Assembly (NCBI GenBank): GCA_022402445.1
Contig: JAKRSF010000008.1
Location: 579,410-643,409 of the forward strand
Reading direction: 5' to 3'
Origin: Cyanobacteriota bacterium
GTDB taxonomy: Bacteria > Cyanobacteriota > Cyanobacteriia > CACIAM-69d
Length of the DNA: 64,000 nucleotides
In this document: piece by piece, positions 18,335 to 27,386 of the stretch
Numbering within the stretch: the first letter of the stretch is position 1
Layout of the letters: the number at the start of each line of letters is the position of its first letter
Program-made: the position numbers and the translations under genes
The notes under the pieces: generated by a model
The model's input: only the letters and a program-made list of their open reading frames with translations
Database searches by the model: none
Told to the model about the DNA's origin: nothing

Positions 18335-21300
18335 TTAGCACCCATCCGGATCCGTCTCGATCTCCTGCCGCAGCAGACAGATGTAGGGATCATTGGCCGC
18401 CGGTTCCGAGTAGAACTCACTGCGGGTGTTGCCCAGGGTGACAAAGCGGCTCGCCAGGGGTCCCGCCGGGGCATATTGCAGCCCCACGTCATAGCCCCAT
18501 TGCCGGGTAGGTGCCTGGTAATAGGTCAGAATTTCTTCCGCAAGGGGATTGCGGTTGGCCTCCCAGGCGTCCGCGTCGTAGTTCCCCGTGGAGTAGTTGC
18601 GATAGTTCAACTGGAGGAACGCCCCGGAAATCTGAATCACCACATTTCGCCAGTCCTCCAGGAAGGGTGGGAAGTTATGCAGCCCGCCGTAGGACTGTTC
18701 AGAGCGACTCGATCCAATGCCGCTGACGAAGACCGCATTGACGGTGGTTTCTTGGGCTTTCATGACGCCCCCTGGAGCGCCGCGATCGCCCCGAAGGTCC
18801 GTGGGCATGGGCACGTAGCTGTTGTAGGCATAGGGTTTGGGGCCGCCAACGGTATCGTTCGTCAGTTCCAACACCTGCCCCGTCAGGGCGATCGCGATCG
18901 GCGAGGTCACATCAAAGCGATCCTCATGCCACCAGTTTTCCCGAACCTTCGGCGTCGAGGGGACGTTTTGGTTATGGAACGAGGTGTACCCGATGTTGCC
19001 CTGGCGGCTGTTGCAGCCGTACAAGTCCGTGATCTGACGGCCCGTGAGGGGGAGGCTGGTGAAGGCATCCTGGGCGCTGCCATCGCAGAAGTTTTTAGAC
19101 AGGGGCGAAACGATGTCCGCCAGCAGTTCCACCGGTCGCCAGTTGTCCCTGGCCGGGTTGGCAAAGTCGGCATTTTGACCTGAATTGCCTCGGGAGTAGA
19201 AGTTGCCGTAGTTGGCAATGTTGAGGGGTTGGCGGAACTCTTCAAGCCTGCCGCCGCCACTGCTCTGGTGGAAGTTGAGATCCCCGAAGATATAGAGCGG
19301 ATTGTCGGAAATGAAGGTTAATCCGAAGATGTTGTCGCCGCCGCCGCCGGGACGGGTGACGTTTTCGCCGTTTTTCAGGCGGAAGCCATGGACGCGGCGA
19401 TCAGGATCGGAGTAGTAGTCCACCGCCTTGGGGCTGATGCCCGTTTCTGGGTTGATCGGGGGATCCGTGCCGGGGTAGCGGTTCACGAGCATCCGCTGGG
19501 CGGTGCTGTCGGGGTTGTAGCTGGTCCATGCGCCGTTGGCGGGCCGCGCGATCGCATCCTCCCGCAGGGCATCTTCCCGGAAGGCGTAGACCAAGCCCCC
19601 CTGGCGTTCATCCTCAATGTCGCCCCGCGTGAGCCAGGTGTCGCCATTGATGGAATTGCTGCGGATCAGGTCCACATCCACATCCAGAACGCGGTTGGTG
19701 AGCAAATCTCGACCGCTGAACAGCACGCTGTCCTTGAAGGCGGTGCGGTAGACCTGGGTGGTGTTGGTCTGGTGGTTCCGCAGGGCCACCAGGTTTTCGC
19801 CCATGCAGTTGGGGGCGGAAACGGCGCAGTCGCCCGTGGGGGTAATGGCCTGATGGGGGGTGACCCAATCCGCGATCGCCAGGGGCTTCACCGCCACCGT
19901 CGCCAGTTCCTCATTGGTCACCGGCTGGAACTGGTAGGTACCCACCGCAGCGCGGATTGCCGTGTCGCCGAGGTAGCGATCGTAGTAGGGATTCGCAGGC
20001 AGGAGCGGCTGCCGATGATCCAGCTCGATCGTGTAGGTGTCCCCGCCCACCGTGAAGGTTTCCTGGGTCGCAGCGCCCTCAAGGCCGTGCTCATAGCGCG
20101 GGAATAGGTAGTACAGGGACGGATACTTCGGCTCCACCGGGCAGAGGGTCGCCGCCAGATGCACAAACTGTTGCTCCTCCTCGTAGTTGGTCGGCGCGCC
20201 GAACCCGAAGAAATTGTTGCCTGTCTCCTCACTCAGGTCGCAGCCAAATTTGTAGGTATCCCCCTGGTAGTAGGTCCGACCCCCAAAGGCAAAGTAGACG
20301 GTGCGGTCAAACTTGGCGGCCACATTCCCCGTGGCGGTGCGCTCCTCCGTCGGATCCACCAGGCCATTGCCATTGCCATCGCTCTCGTGGAGGATGCGCT
20401 GGCCCGGAGCCGACACCGGGTTGTTATGGCGGTAGGTGGCGGTGGGGAGAGCTTTCAGGGTCGGCGTTTCCACATCCAGGATGCCGTTGCCGTTGAGATC
20501 TTCGGAGATGGTGTCCGTGCGATCGCCATCCCCATTGAGATCAATCCCCACCGTCGCCTCATTGAGGGTATCAATCACCCCATTGCAGTTGCGATCCTCC
20601 CCAAGGCCCGTATACCGTTCAGCGCCCGTACAGGTGGCCGCACTGCCGCTGAAGGGGGCCGCGTAGCTAATCCGATAGGTGTAATTGGTGTTGATATCAT
20701 TCGCCGCCGTATTCGTCGCCTTCACCGGCGCAAAACCGAACGTGCGATCGCGGTTAATCTGCTCCTTCAGGGCAATCAAACGCGCCAGCCGCTGACTCTC
20801 CGTCTCCTCAATGGCCACCGCCGGCAGGGAACCCGTCGCCGGAGCCCTACCCAACGCCATCACATAGGCTTCCGGCGGCACCATCGGCACATCGCGCATC
20901 TTCGTCGCATCATTCGGATCATCAATCAGCCCCATATCCAACAGCGGGCTCGGCTTCTCCGCATCCGCCGCCAGGGACAGTTGCCGCTCGATATACCGGC
21001 CCGCCTGCCCAATCTGCGCCTGGGTCGTCACCGCCCCCGCCGGATACACCCGCACCGAGAACGGACTATTGGCCGCCCCGCTGGACCGGAACACATCCAC
21101 CTTGCCCGCCGCATATTCCGCCAGTCGCCGGGTCCGCAGGTCCGCATTCCCCAGCACCGTCGTATCCGCCTCCTCCGGCAGGGTCGGATTCCCGCGCATT
21201 CGCGACTTCGAGAGGAGCGGATCATCCTTCAGGCTGCCCCCGCTCGGTTCTGACCCCACAGCCGCCGCCGACGCCGAAGTCTTATCCCCAACCTGGGCAA

Positions 21301-23758
21301 GCTGACCCGCCAACTCCTTCAGCAGCTCCTGGTTATCCGCATTGCCGTAATCAAACGCCTCCGCATAGCTCAGGTTGTAGGCCAGCATTCCCAAATCCAG
21401 GGCCGCCGTCTCCTTATAGCTCTGGTCCGCCGGACTCGCATTGCCGTTGGGTGACAAGGCCCGCCGCAACTCCGCAAAATTGCCCCACTTGCGCATTTCC
21501 GGCAGGGGATGGGCCACCCCCGCCTCCTGCTGGGCCGGGAATGCCCCCTTCGGATCCCCCGCAAAGGTGGCGAGGTTCTCTAGGGCTTTGCCCAGGGCCG
21601 GTCGCACCGACACCGTGGTGCTGGTGTCAGAGGCGGTCACCTCCAGGTTTGACAGGGCGCTATCCACATCAAATTCCCAGCCGTTGGTGCCGCGGCCATG
21701 GAAAAAGTCAATGGCCAATTCATCGTCATCATCCCCAAACTGATCGCCAAACAGTGTGCTGAAGTCCGTCTTCACAGCGAAGGGATTTTCCACCGTTTCC
21801 GCCGTGGCAGACCGTTTCAAAGCTTCCGGTGAACCGGGATGGACCGTCATGGCCAGGGCCGCGACGGGCTTTGCGCCACCTCCCTTGGTGCGGTGATAGA
21901 GCAAGGTGCCCTGGACCGCCGCTAGGGGATCGCGCATGTCGCGGCGCTGCAAGCCCTCATGGGGCCGACGGGCGTCAAATTCCGCCGCCACGAGGGGATA
22001 GCCCGCAGGGTTGGTCGGGTCAACGCCTAGGTTCAGCCGCTGGCCCACCAAAATACGGAGCCCTTCGCGCATGGCCCGCCGCTCCCAATAGCCATCGAGG
22101 CCCACTTCTTGGGGGGCAGCCCGATTAACGTTGCGAACCTTATTCGCTTCTGTGACCGGCCTCCCAATTTCCCCCTTCTCTTTTGGATCATCGGCATAGG
22201 TGGGTTTAGGACCCCAGCGGTTATCGGCTCGATAGAAGTCATCCAGGTAAGGCTTCGGTTTACTGGTGTTCTGGACCCGCCCATTGCGGACAAAGGGGCG
22301 CTCCTGCCAAGCGGCCTCATCTGCGCCGCTGCGGAAGGTGCTTGGTCGAGCCCCATTCCGAAATTCACTGATATCTTCCGTAACCACCTTGACGGGGTTG
22401 AGGGTCAGATCAATGGGACGCGAAATGCTATCGCGCACCGAGTCGCTGGGGGGGGTGAAGTTAGCGGAGGCTGCCCCGCCCTGGAGGGTGATTTCGGCGG
22501 GGGCGCTATTGGGATCGCTGGAATCGGCGGGATAGTCGATCGCGGTGCGGTTGCGGTTGGTGGCAGCATTGAAGTTATTACGAGCTCCCGTAACCGTGGT
22601 GGCTGCGAACTGACCGACAAACTCCGGTTGGTCTGGATTGCTGGCATCCGGCGTGATTCTAGCCGCCGTCAATTCAGAGGCTTCGGGGCTGTAAACGCAG
22701 GACTGGGGCGCGCTAACCATGAAAAGCTTTAGGCGTGGGGCTCCACGGGTGCCGTTGCCCGAGAGGAACATGCTGCCCTCGGTGTGCATGGCCCCATTCC
22801 ATGAAAAGGGGTCCCCAGGGAAGACCTCCAGATCGTTGCGGAACCAAGCGCCCCATTTGTTGCCCTTTTCGGCGAGGCGCTCCTGCTGCATTTCTAGGGT
22901 CGCGATCGTATTGATGCCCCGCTCTTCGCCATCGAGGGGGGCGACGACGGCATTGATCTGGAAGTTTTTGCGTAGGGTGGAGGTGCGCTGGCGGTCTTGG
23001 AACCAGCCCCGCTCTAGGGGGGGGAGGGCGTCTGGATTCCGGACAGTCAGGTCTGGGCAGGAGTCGTTCTGGGCGTCGGCTCCAATGGGACCGGTGCGGG
23101 TGATGAAGGCACGGGCGCGGCTGGCGAGGGAGGCGTTGTCCTGGCGGAATTCGACATTGCCGCCGGTGGCAACGGCGGGGGTCCGCATCAGGATGGAGTA
23201 GGCGACCTTGACGTCTTTTTCCCCGTCGCCGTCGGTGTCCTCTTCGTAGGTCCAGGCGTTGGCCTTTTGGCCGTTGAGGGTGATTTCTTCTTCGTCCGGC
23301 AGTTTGTAGGGATCACCGTCGAGTTGGAGGGTGCTGTTGCGCCCGTCATTGAGCATGAGGGCTTCGAGGTAGTCTTCGGCGGGGACGCCGTTGGTGGCGA
23401 GGCGTGGGTCGCTGGTGAAGAGTTTTTCGAGTTTGGCGCGGGCCCGGTCGATCGCGGGGGAGGCGGCGTTATAGATCACCTTTTGGCCGCGATCGCCCGA
23501 AATCTGGGTCGCCCGGTTCAGGGTACGCAGGGACAGGGACACAACTGTTAAGGCAATCACCACCAGCAGCAGGGCCGTGGTGGGCAAAATGAACCCCTCT
23601 TGGGGACGGCGATGGCCGGGGTGCAGCAGCCGATTGAGCGATCGCGCCACCCACCGCCACAGCCGAGAACTTGCCCGCCGGAGTCGATACCGCGATCGCG
23701 ACACCCCGCGCCCCAACCGATAGGTCAAAGCCAAAATCCGCCGACGCCAGCTAGCCAT
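18335..23758 (-). CDS. hpsA: Hormogonium polysaccharide biosynthesis protein HpsA-like
   Basis: A giant exported protein of about 1807 residues. A pilin-like hydrophobic segment after a basic N-terminus (EGFILPTTALLLVVIALTVV, about residues 57-76) suggests membrane insertion in the manner of PilX-type minor pilins. The rest is extracytoplasmic. Around residues 1050-1140 it carries four EF-hand-like calcium loops: DRNCNGVID, DLNGDGDRTD, DLNGNGILD and DGNGNGLVD. HpsA proteins of filamentous cyanobacteria have this size and sit upstream of hpsB/hpsC. ATG 23758 is chosen; a TTG two codons upstream is possible. A 17-bp palindrome (24104-24120) lies about 350 bp upstream. The role in polysaccharide export is known for the Nostoc locus; the molecular activity is not. 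Confidence 0.85.
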   Translation of the reverse strand: MASWRRRILALTYRLGRGVSRSRYRLRRASSRLWRWVARSLNRLLHPGHRRPQEGFILPTTALLLVVIALTVVSLSLRTLNRATQISGDRGQKVIYNAASPAIDRARAKLEKLFTSDPRLATNGVPAEDYLEALMLNDGRNSTLQLDGDPYKLPDEEEITLNGQKANAWTYEEDTDGDGEKDVKVAYSILMRTPAVATGGNVEFRQDNASLASRARAFITRTGPIGADAQNDSCPDLTVRNPDALPPLERGWFQDRQRTSTLRKNFQINAVVAPLDGEERGINTIATLEMQQERLAEKGNKWGAWFRNDLEVFPGDPFSWNGAMHTEGSMFLSGNGTRGAPRLKLFMVSAPQSCVYSPEASELTAARITPDASNPDQPEFVGQFAATTVTGARNNFNAATNRNRTAIDYPADSSDPNSAPAEITLQGGAASANFTPPSDSVRDSISRPIDLTLNPVKVVTEDISEFRNGARPSTFRSGADEAAWQERPFVRNGRVQNTSKPKPYLDDFYRADNRWGPKPTYADDPKEKGEIGRPVTEANKVRNVNRAAPQEVGLDGYWERRAMREGLRILVGQRLNLGVDPTNPAGYPLVAAEFDARRPHEGLQRRDMRDPLAAVQGTLLYHRTKGGGAKPVAALAMTVHPGSPEALKRSATAETVENPFAVKTDFSTLFGDQFGDDDDELAIDFFHGRGTNGWEFDVDSALSNLEVTASDTSTTVSVRPALGKALENLATFAGDPKGAFPAQQEAGVAHPLPEMRKWGNFAELRRALSPNGNASPADQSYKETAALDLGMLAYNLSYAEAFDYGNADNQELLKELAGQLAQVGDKTSASAAAVGSEPSGGSLKDDPLLSKSRMRGNPTLPEEADTTVLGNADLRTRRLAEYAAGKVDVFRSSGAANSPFSVRVYPAGAVTTQAQIGQAGRYIERQLSLAADAEKPSPLLDMGLIDDPNDATKMRDVPMVPPEAYVMALGRAPATGSLPAVAIEETESQRLARLIALKEQINRDRTFGFAPVKATNTAANDINTNYTYRISYAAPFSGSAATCTGAERYTGLGEDRNCNGVIDTLNEATVGIDLNGDGDRTDTISEDLNGNGILDVETPTLKALPTATYRHNNPVSAPGQRILHESDGNGNGLVDPTEERTATGNVAAKFDRTVYFAFGGRTYYQGDTYKFGCDLSEETGNNFFGFGAPTNYEEEQQFVHLAATLCPVEPKYPSLYYLFPRYEHGLEGAATQETFTVGGDTYTIELDHRQPLLPANPYYDRYLGDTAIRAAVGTYQFQPVTNEELATVAVKPLAIADWVTPHQAITPTGDCAVSAPNCMGENLVALRNHQTNTTQVYRTAFKDSVLFSGRDLLTNRVLDVDVDLIRSNSINGDTWLTRGDIEDERQGGLVYAFREDALREDAIARPANGAWTSYNPDSTAQRMLVNRYPGTDPPINPETGISPKAVDYYSDPDRRVHGFRLKNGENVTRPGGGGDNIFGLTFISDNPLYIFGDLNFHQSSGGGRLEEFRQPLNIANYGNFYSRGNSGQNADFANPARDNWRPVELLADIVSPLSKNFCDGSAQDAFTSLPLTGRQITDLYGCNSRQGNIGYTSFHNQNVPSTPKVRENWWHEDRFDVTSPIAIALTGQVLELTNDTVGGPKPYAYNSYVPMPTDLRGDRGAPGGVMKAQETTVNAVFVSGIGSSRSEQSYGGLHNFPPFLEDWRNVVIQISGAFLQLNYRNYSTGNYDADAWEANRNPLAEEILTYYQAPTRQWGYDVGLQYAPAGPLASRFVTLGNTRSEFYSEPAANDPYICLLRQEIETDPDGC

Positions 23759-24103
23759 GCTCAAGAACCTCGCGATCGCGCCCTAACCCAATACCTGCAA
23801 TGTCTCGATCAACCTGATCAATATCTTGACCAGCGCCCTAGCCAATCATCTGTGATCCCAAAACGGCAGCCCCCGTGATCTCAACCCAGCCCCCGTCACC
23901 GCCATGCCCCCAAACCGGGCCGCACCAACGATCACAACCTAGACCGCCCAGCGCCATCACCCCAAGGGACATCCCAGACCGAAAGACCCACGAATCCAAG
24001 ACCTTGACGAGAACGCTCACCGCAAAAGTTCCAGGGGAACCGGGCGTGGGGTCACACCCATCCCTAACCTACCCATCCCCATCGAACCCGGTAACAATCT
24101 CCG

Positions 24104-24120
24104 AATTTGTTTAACAAATT
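24104..24120. promoter_or_regulatory. 17-bp palindrome, possible operator of hpsA
   Basis: A perfect palindrome AATTTGTTTAACAAATT: 8-bp arms about a central T, AT-rich and surrounded by GC-rich sequence, roughly 350 bp upstream of hpsA. The dyad symmetry fits a dimeric regulator site. No known cyanobacterial operator was recognised, so the regulator is unknown. Confidence 0.35.
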
Positions 24121-24410
24121 TTAATAAAGGCTTGACAGAATTCGGATTTATCTCCCGTGGGTGGATGGTCGCAAGCTCAGGCAAGTCCAGGGGCGTGAGG
24201 GTTGACCCAATAATTAGCAGAACGATCCTGTCCAGTGGCGAACCGGCTTGCCGCCCCAGATGTTGAAAATGTTTGGCGGTGCGGGCCTCTCGCCCATGGC
24301 CCCATCAAAATGTCCTAAAGATTGATGATTTGAAGAATCGGCGGGGGTGGGGCCGGTGTCTTAGGCTCCGAGGCCCAGAACACCAAAGGCCCGGTGTGGT
24401 TGCACCGAGC

Positions 24411-24440
24411 CCCTAGAAAAAACCCCTCCGGGCGATCGCG
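24411..24440 (-). terminator. Possible rpmB terminator
   Basis: Read on the minus strand, CCCGGAGGGG followed by TTTTTT lies about 35 bp past the rpmB stop. The GC-rich element plus T-run resembles an intrinsic terminator, but the stem is very short with a tight loop, so this is tentative. Confidence 0.3.
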
Positions 24441-24469
24441 TCGTGGGGGGCCCCATGGGGGTGAGCCCT

Positions 24470-24706
24470 TTAGCACTTGCTGAGGTCGAGACCCGCTTCC
24501 TTCGCGAAGGCTTGCAGGCCCTTGCTCTCAAGGGTTTTGATGGCTTTGGTGGACAGGCGCAGGCGCACCCAACGCTTGCCCTGGGCCCACCACACCCGCT
24601 TCCACTGGAGGTTCGCCTGTTGCAGCTTTTTGGTGCGGCGGTGGGAGTGGGAGATGGCGTAGGCGTTATTCGCTTTCTTTCCGGTCAGTTGGCATACGCG
24701 AGACAT
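24470..24706 (-). CDS. rpmB: Ribosomal protein bL28
   Basis: A large-subunit ribosomal protein of 78 residues, the normal size. It begins [20 protein letters not shown] and contains the conserved SHSHRRTKK and [14 protein letters not shown] segments. An open frame extends 21 codons further upstream, but ATG 24706 gives the standard N-terminus. It is apparently monocistronic: the next gene on the same strand starts far upstream and hpsA lies about 700 bp downstream. A short hairpin-T6 sequence about 30 bp downstream may end transcription. Confidence 0.95.
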   Translation of the reverse strand: MSRVCQLTGKKANNAYAISHSHRRTKKLQQANLQWKRVWWAQGKRWVRLRLSTKAIKTLESKGLQAFAKEAGLDLSKC

Positions 24707-24842
24707 GGGGAAAATCCTCCGGCGTGGTGTCGAGACGATGGACTCGGCTTGCAAACCTTGCGATCGCAAACGTGCAGCCGTCTAGTATACCGCTTGACCT
24801 TGACCCCTGTCTGCCTCGGGGCGCGCGATCGCGCATCCCCCC

Positions 24843-25259
24843 CTAGCCCACCGTTTCTAACCGCCGCCGCAACGCCTGCATCAGGGGCGCTTCATCCACC
24901 GGCAGGCGCGGTTGGGGCAATTCATTATTCGGCCAGGAGCACAGGTCCGCGCAGGGGCACAGGTTATGTTCCGCGGGCGGCCCATGGCCGATGGGCACGG
25001 GCATCACGCACCGGGGGCAGGGGTTCAGTTCCCAGGCGGGGGACAGTAATTGTTCAAAGGTTAGGTCGGTGCCCGTTAGGTAATAGCGGTGGGGATGGCG
25101 CAGCAGCACACGCCAGCATTGTTCAAATTCCAAACTGTAGTGTTTGCCCTGGCGAATACTGCTGGGCAGGGCTAGGACTTCCCCCTGGAGGCTACTGATG
25201 GTTTTTCCCACCTGTAGCCATAGGGCTAGGTATTGTTTGACGGCAAGTTCTGAGGCCAT
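24843..25259 (-). CDS. Hypothetical protein with cysteine motifs
   Basis: A protein of about 138 residues starting MASELAVKQYLALWLQ. The N-terminal half looks helical. The second half has a CPRC pair and then CPCADLC, which could bind zinc or a metal cluster. No signal peptide or membrane helix. I do not recognise a family; the mixed composition and ordinary codon use suggest a real gene. ATG 25259 is preferred to a longer form starting at 25289 because the extra residues look unconserved. It is oriented like rpmB and lies upstream of it. Confidence 0.6.
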   Translation of the reverse strand: MASELAVKQYLALWLQVGKTISSLQGEVLALPSSIRQGKHYSLEFEQCWRVLLRHPHRYYLTGTDLTFEQLLSPAWELNPCPRCVMPVPIGHGPPAEHNLCPCADLCSWPNNELPQPRLPVDEAPLMQALRRRLETVG

Positions 25260-25619
25260 GGTCCTGGATTCCCGATGGGGCGATCGCATCTACAGAACCA
25301 TTCTATGGCTTTGGTTGGGGAGATCGGCGGGGCTATGGGTGGGGTGAGGGATTGGGGCAAATCTAGGGTTACTTTGTGGAGAAATTAGAGGATTGATGGG
25401 GTGACGGTGGAAAATTCTCTATAGATTTTATGGGGTTTTGTTGAATTTTTGTTGAGATTTATGGGACTCTTGGTTGGTTCTTTGGGCGATGGTTTTATTT
25501 TTGTGGCGTTTTGAGAATCAAGCGCGGATGTTGCTTGGAATGATGGAAGTTTTTGGGGCTATTTTTAGGAGTTTTTTCGGAATTCTTGGCAGGTTTCTAT
25601 GGATTTTCTTTGGCTTTGG
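25260..25619. other. AT/T-rich intergenic region
   Basis: About 360 bp between the cysteine-motif protein and cobU. The plus strand is unusually T- and G-rich (many ATTTTTGTGG-like runs). No gene is convincing. A 31-codon hydrophobic frame at 25528-25623 (plus) resembles a small membrane peptide but matches no small photosystem subunit I know. Confidence 0.4.
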
Positions 25620-26168
25620 TTAGGGGGTGGGGGTGATGGGGTGGCCCAGATGTTTGAGGTTGAGGGCGTAACCGGCGCAGATGAGGTGGGCGTCGTCTGC
25701 CCGTAGGGCGATCGCGCGGGTGAGGTGGCCGAGGCGATCGCGGAACAGCCGTCCGATGGGGTAGGCGGGGACGACGCCCCAGCCGGTTTCTTCGGCGACG
25801 CAGATGATCGTGGCGGCGCTGTGGGTGCAGGCGTCGAGGAGGGCCTGGTGGCGATCGCACCATGCCCCATCGTCCAGATCCAGGTGGTTGGCGAGCCAGG
25901 TGCCCAGGGAATCCACCAGGAGGCAGCGATCGCCCGGTGCGGCGGCCAGGGCTTCGGGTAAATCATGGGGCACTTCCAGGAGATCCCAGGTGGCGGGGCG
26001 GCGATCGCGGTGTTGGTCAATGCGCCGCTGCCAGTCGCGATCGCTCGGATCCACCAGGGCCGTGGCGACATAGGTCACGGGGGCACCGCTGGCCGTCGCC
26101 AGGGATTCGGCCCATTCGCTCTTGCCGGAACGGGCGGGGCCGGTCACCAAAATCAAACGCTGGGCCAT
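25620..26168 (-). CDS. cobU: Adenosylcobinamide kinase / adenosylcobinamide-phosphate guanylyltransferase
   Basis: Bifunctional enzyme of cobalamin nucleotide-loop assembly: phosphorylates adenosylcobinamide, then transfers GMP to it. At 182 residues it has normal length. The P-loop GPARSGKS is at residues 9-16, with the family features HRDRRPATW (containing the histidine guanylylation region) and VDSLGTWLANHL. ATG 26168 gives the normal MAQRLILVTGPARSGKS start; the open frame runs 46 codons further upstream without similarity. It follows the four-TM protein on the same strand, 76 bp apart. The synonym cobP is used in some organisms. Confidence 0.92.
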   Translation of the reverse strand: MAQRLILVTGPARSGKSEWAESLATASGAPVTYVATALVDPSDRDWQRRIDQHRDRRPATWDLLEVPHDLPEALAAAPGDRCLLVDSLGTWLANHLDLDDGAWCDRHQALLDACTHSAATIICVAEETGWGVVPAYPIGRLFRDRLGHLTRAIALRADDAHLICAGYALNLKHLGHPITPTP

Positions 26169-26244
26169 GCGATCGCTCGGGGAAAACTGGAACAAACGTG
26201 GAAAGGGTGCAAAAAGCCTGAAAGAACGTAAAAAATCTGAAAAA

Positions 26245-26823
26245 TCAGGGAATTGCAGGGACGGACCAGCGCAGGAACAGAATCGTCGCCGCCAGGGTTC
26301 CCCCACTGCCCGCCAGGGCCAGCCACACGAACATGGACCAGCGTTTGATGCCTCGGGTGCGCAGCTCCAGCTTCGCCAGGGTTTCCGCCGCCATCAGCAC
26401 CAGGAGGTGGGCCGTCGTTTCAATCCACACCAGCAGCAGCACCACCACGAAGGCACCCACGATCGCCGTGGCAAAGGACAGCACATCGGACCCCAAGGCC
26501 CGCTGGGTGACACTGCGCCGCCCCATGAACGGCAGACTAAAAATGACCGCCAGCACGAGGGTCAGCCCCAGGGACGCCGCCGCCGCCAGGGGAATGCGCC
26601 ACGCCTCCGGGAGCCCCTGGGCCAGCAGTTGGCTCCGTTGGGCAACGCTCAGGATTGACCAGGTGGCCGACAGGGACGCGATCGCCAGCACCCCCAGGGA
26701 TAGCCAAAAGAAACTGCGGCTGCCGGGAATGCCCGCCCCAAGCCGGGGCAACAGCCGCCGGAACCAGGGGACACCGCGATCGCGGCCCGACGGGGACGGC
26801 CTAGAGGTTGGTGGAAATGGCAT
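26245..26823 (-). CDS. Four-TM membrane protein, unknown
   Basis: About 192 residues with four predicted transmembrane segments: FFWLSLGVLAIASLSATWSI, a Leu/Ala/Val-rich helix near 85-105, a long one near 118-145 (IVGAFVVVLLLVWIETTAH), and a C-terminal one. The N-terminal 30 residues are basic and Pro/Arg-rich. No family is recognised. Its start overlaps the 3' end of the NIL-ferredoxin gene by 23 bp on the same strand, indicating translational coupling; cobU follows downstream. A membrane partner for the ferredoxin is a reasonable inference but not shown. Confidence 0.65.
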   Translation of the reverse strand: MPFPPTSRPSPSGRDRGVPWFRRLLPRLGAGIPGSRSFFWLSLGVLAIASLSATWSILSVAQRSQLLAQGLPEAWRIPLAAAASLGLTLVLAVIFSLPFMGRRSVTQRALGSDVLSFATAIVGAFVVVLLLVWIETTAHLLVLMAAETLAKLELRTRGIKRWSMFVWLALAGSGGTLAATILFLRWSVPAIP

Positions 26824-27205
26824 CGACGGGACAGGTGGGAATGCACTGCTCGCAGACCACGCACCGCGATCGCGTGAACTGAAGCTTAAAAGTTTCCGGT
26901 TGCAGCGTCAGGGCCTGGGTGGGACACACCCCCGTACACAGGCCGCAGTGGACGCAGGACTCTTCATTAATGGTAATTTCACGGCTGGCGGACGACACAT
27001 CAATATCCTTCGACTCCAGCCACTCCGTCGCCGCCTCGATCTCGTCAATATCCCCGAGCAGTTCCACCACCACCTTGCCCACCTGGTTCGGAGCTACCTG
27101 GGCGCGGATGATATTGGCCGCCACATTAAAATCCTTCGCCAGTCGGTAGGCGATCGGCATCTGGACGGCGTGCTTCGGAAAGGTCAGGGTGACGCGCTTT
27201 TTCAC
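26801..27205 (-). CDS. NIL-domain 2[4Fe-4S] ferredoxin
   Basis: About 134 residues. The N-terminal 75 residues form a NIL domain (ligand-binding fold known from methionine transporter ATPases), with RVTLTFPKHAVQMPIAYRL and VVVELLGDIDEIEAATEWL. The C-terminal part has two cluster motifs, CVHCGLCTGVCP and CVVCEQCIPTCP, each of the CxxCxxCxxxCP type that holds a [4Fe-4S] cluster. This architecture is common in cyanobacteria and is proposed to carry electrons with regulation by a bound ligand. GTG 27205 gives a start at the family's KKRVTLTF; the open frame extends 19 codons upstream. Overlaps the downstream membrane protein gene by 23 bp. Confidence 0.88.
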   Translation of the reverse strand: MKKRVTLTFPKHAVQMPIAYRLAKDFNVAANIIRAQVAPNQVGKVVVELLGDIDEIEAATEWLESKDIDVSSASREITINEESCVHCGLCTGVCPTQALTLQPETFKLQFTRSRCVVCEQCIPTCPVDAISTNL

Positions 27206-27386
27206 GATCGCGGGGGGGAAAGGGCAAACGACGGCCCGCAGGGGCGCAGATCGGGCAATCAATCGATCAGAACAGGGGGCAAGGGAACTTCGAGGGGGGC
27301 GAGGGTAACGCTTTTGTTACAATCTGGTCTGGGTCGGCCTTCGGGGCGATCGCCTCGTCCTAGCGTAGCATTGGGGCCTTGGGGCG

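Larger units (their letters stand above)
23759..24469. other. Intergenic region upstream of hpsA
   Basis: About 710 bp between hpsA and rpmB, which share the minus strand. No convincing gene; frames such as 23875-24114 are Pro/Ser/Thr-rich and look like chance. An AT-rich patch near 24100-24150 contains a perfect palindrome and a TTGACA hexamer (near 24132, plus strand) without a well-placed -10. The long leader suggests regulated hpsA transcription. Confidence 0.4.

Noticed and set aside
20159..21253. Plus-strand frame of 364 codons inside hpsA
   Set aside because: Antisense shadow of hpsA; Arg/His-rich with no domain resemblance.
24443..25198. Long plus-strand frame of 251 codons
   Set aside because: Antisense shadow covering rpmB and the cysteine-motif gene, which have the clear coding signals.
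25528..25623. 31-codon hydrophobic frame that could be a tiny photosystem or cytochrome subunit
   Set aside because: Does not match PsbM, PetL, PetN or PsaM patterns as I know them, lies in a T-rich region that produces Phe/Leu by chance, and overlaps the 3' end of cobU.
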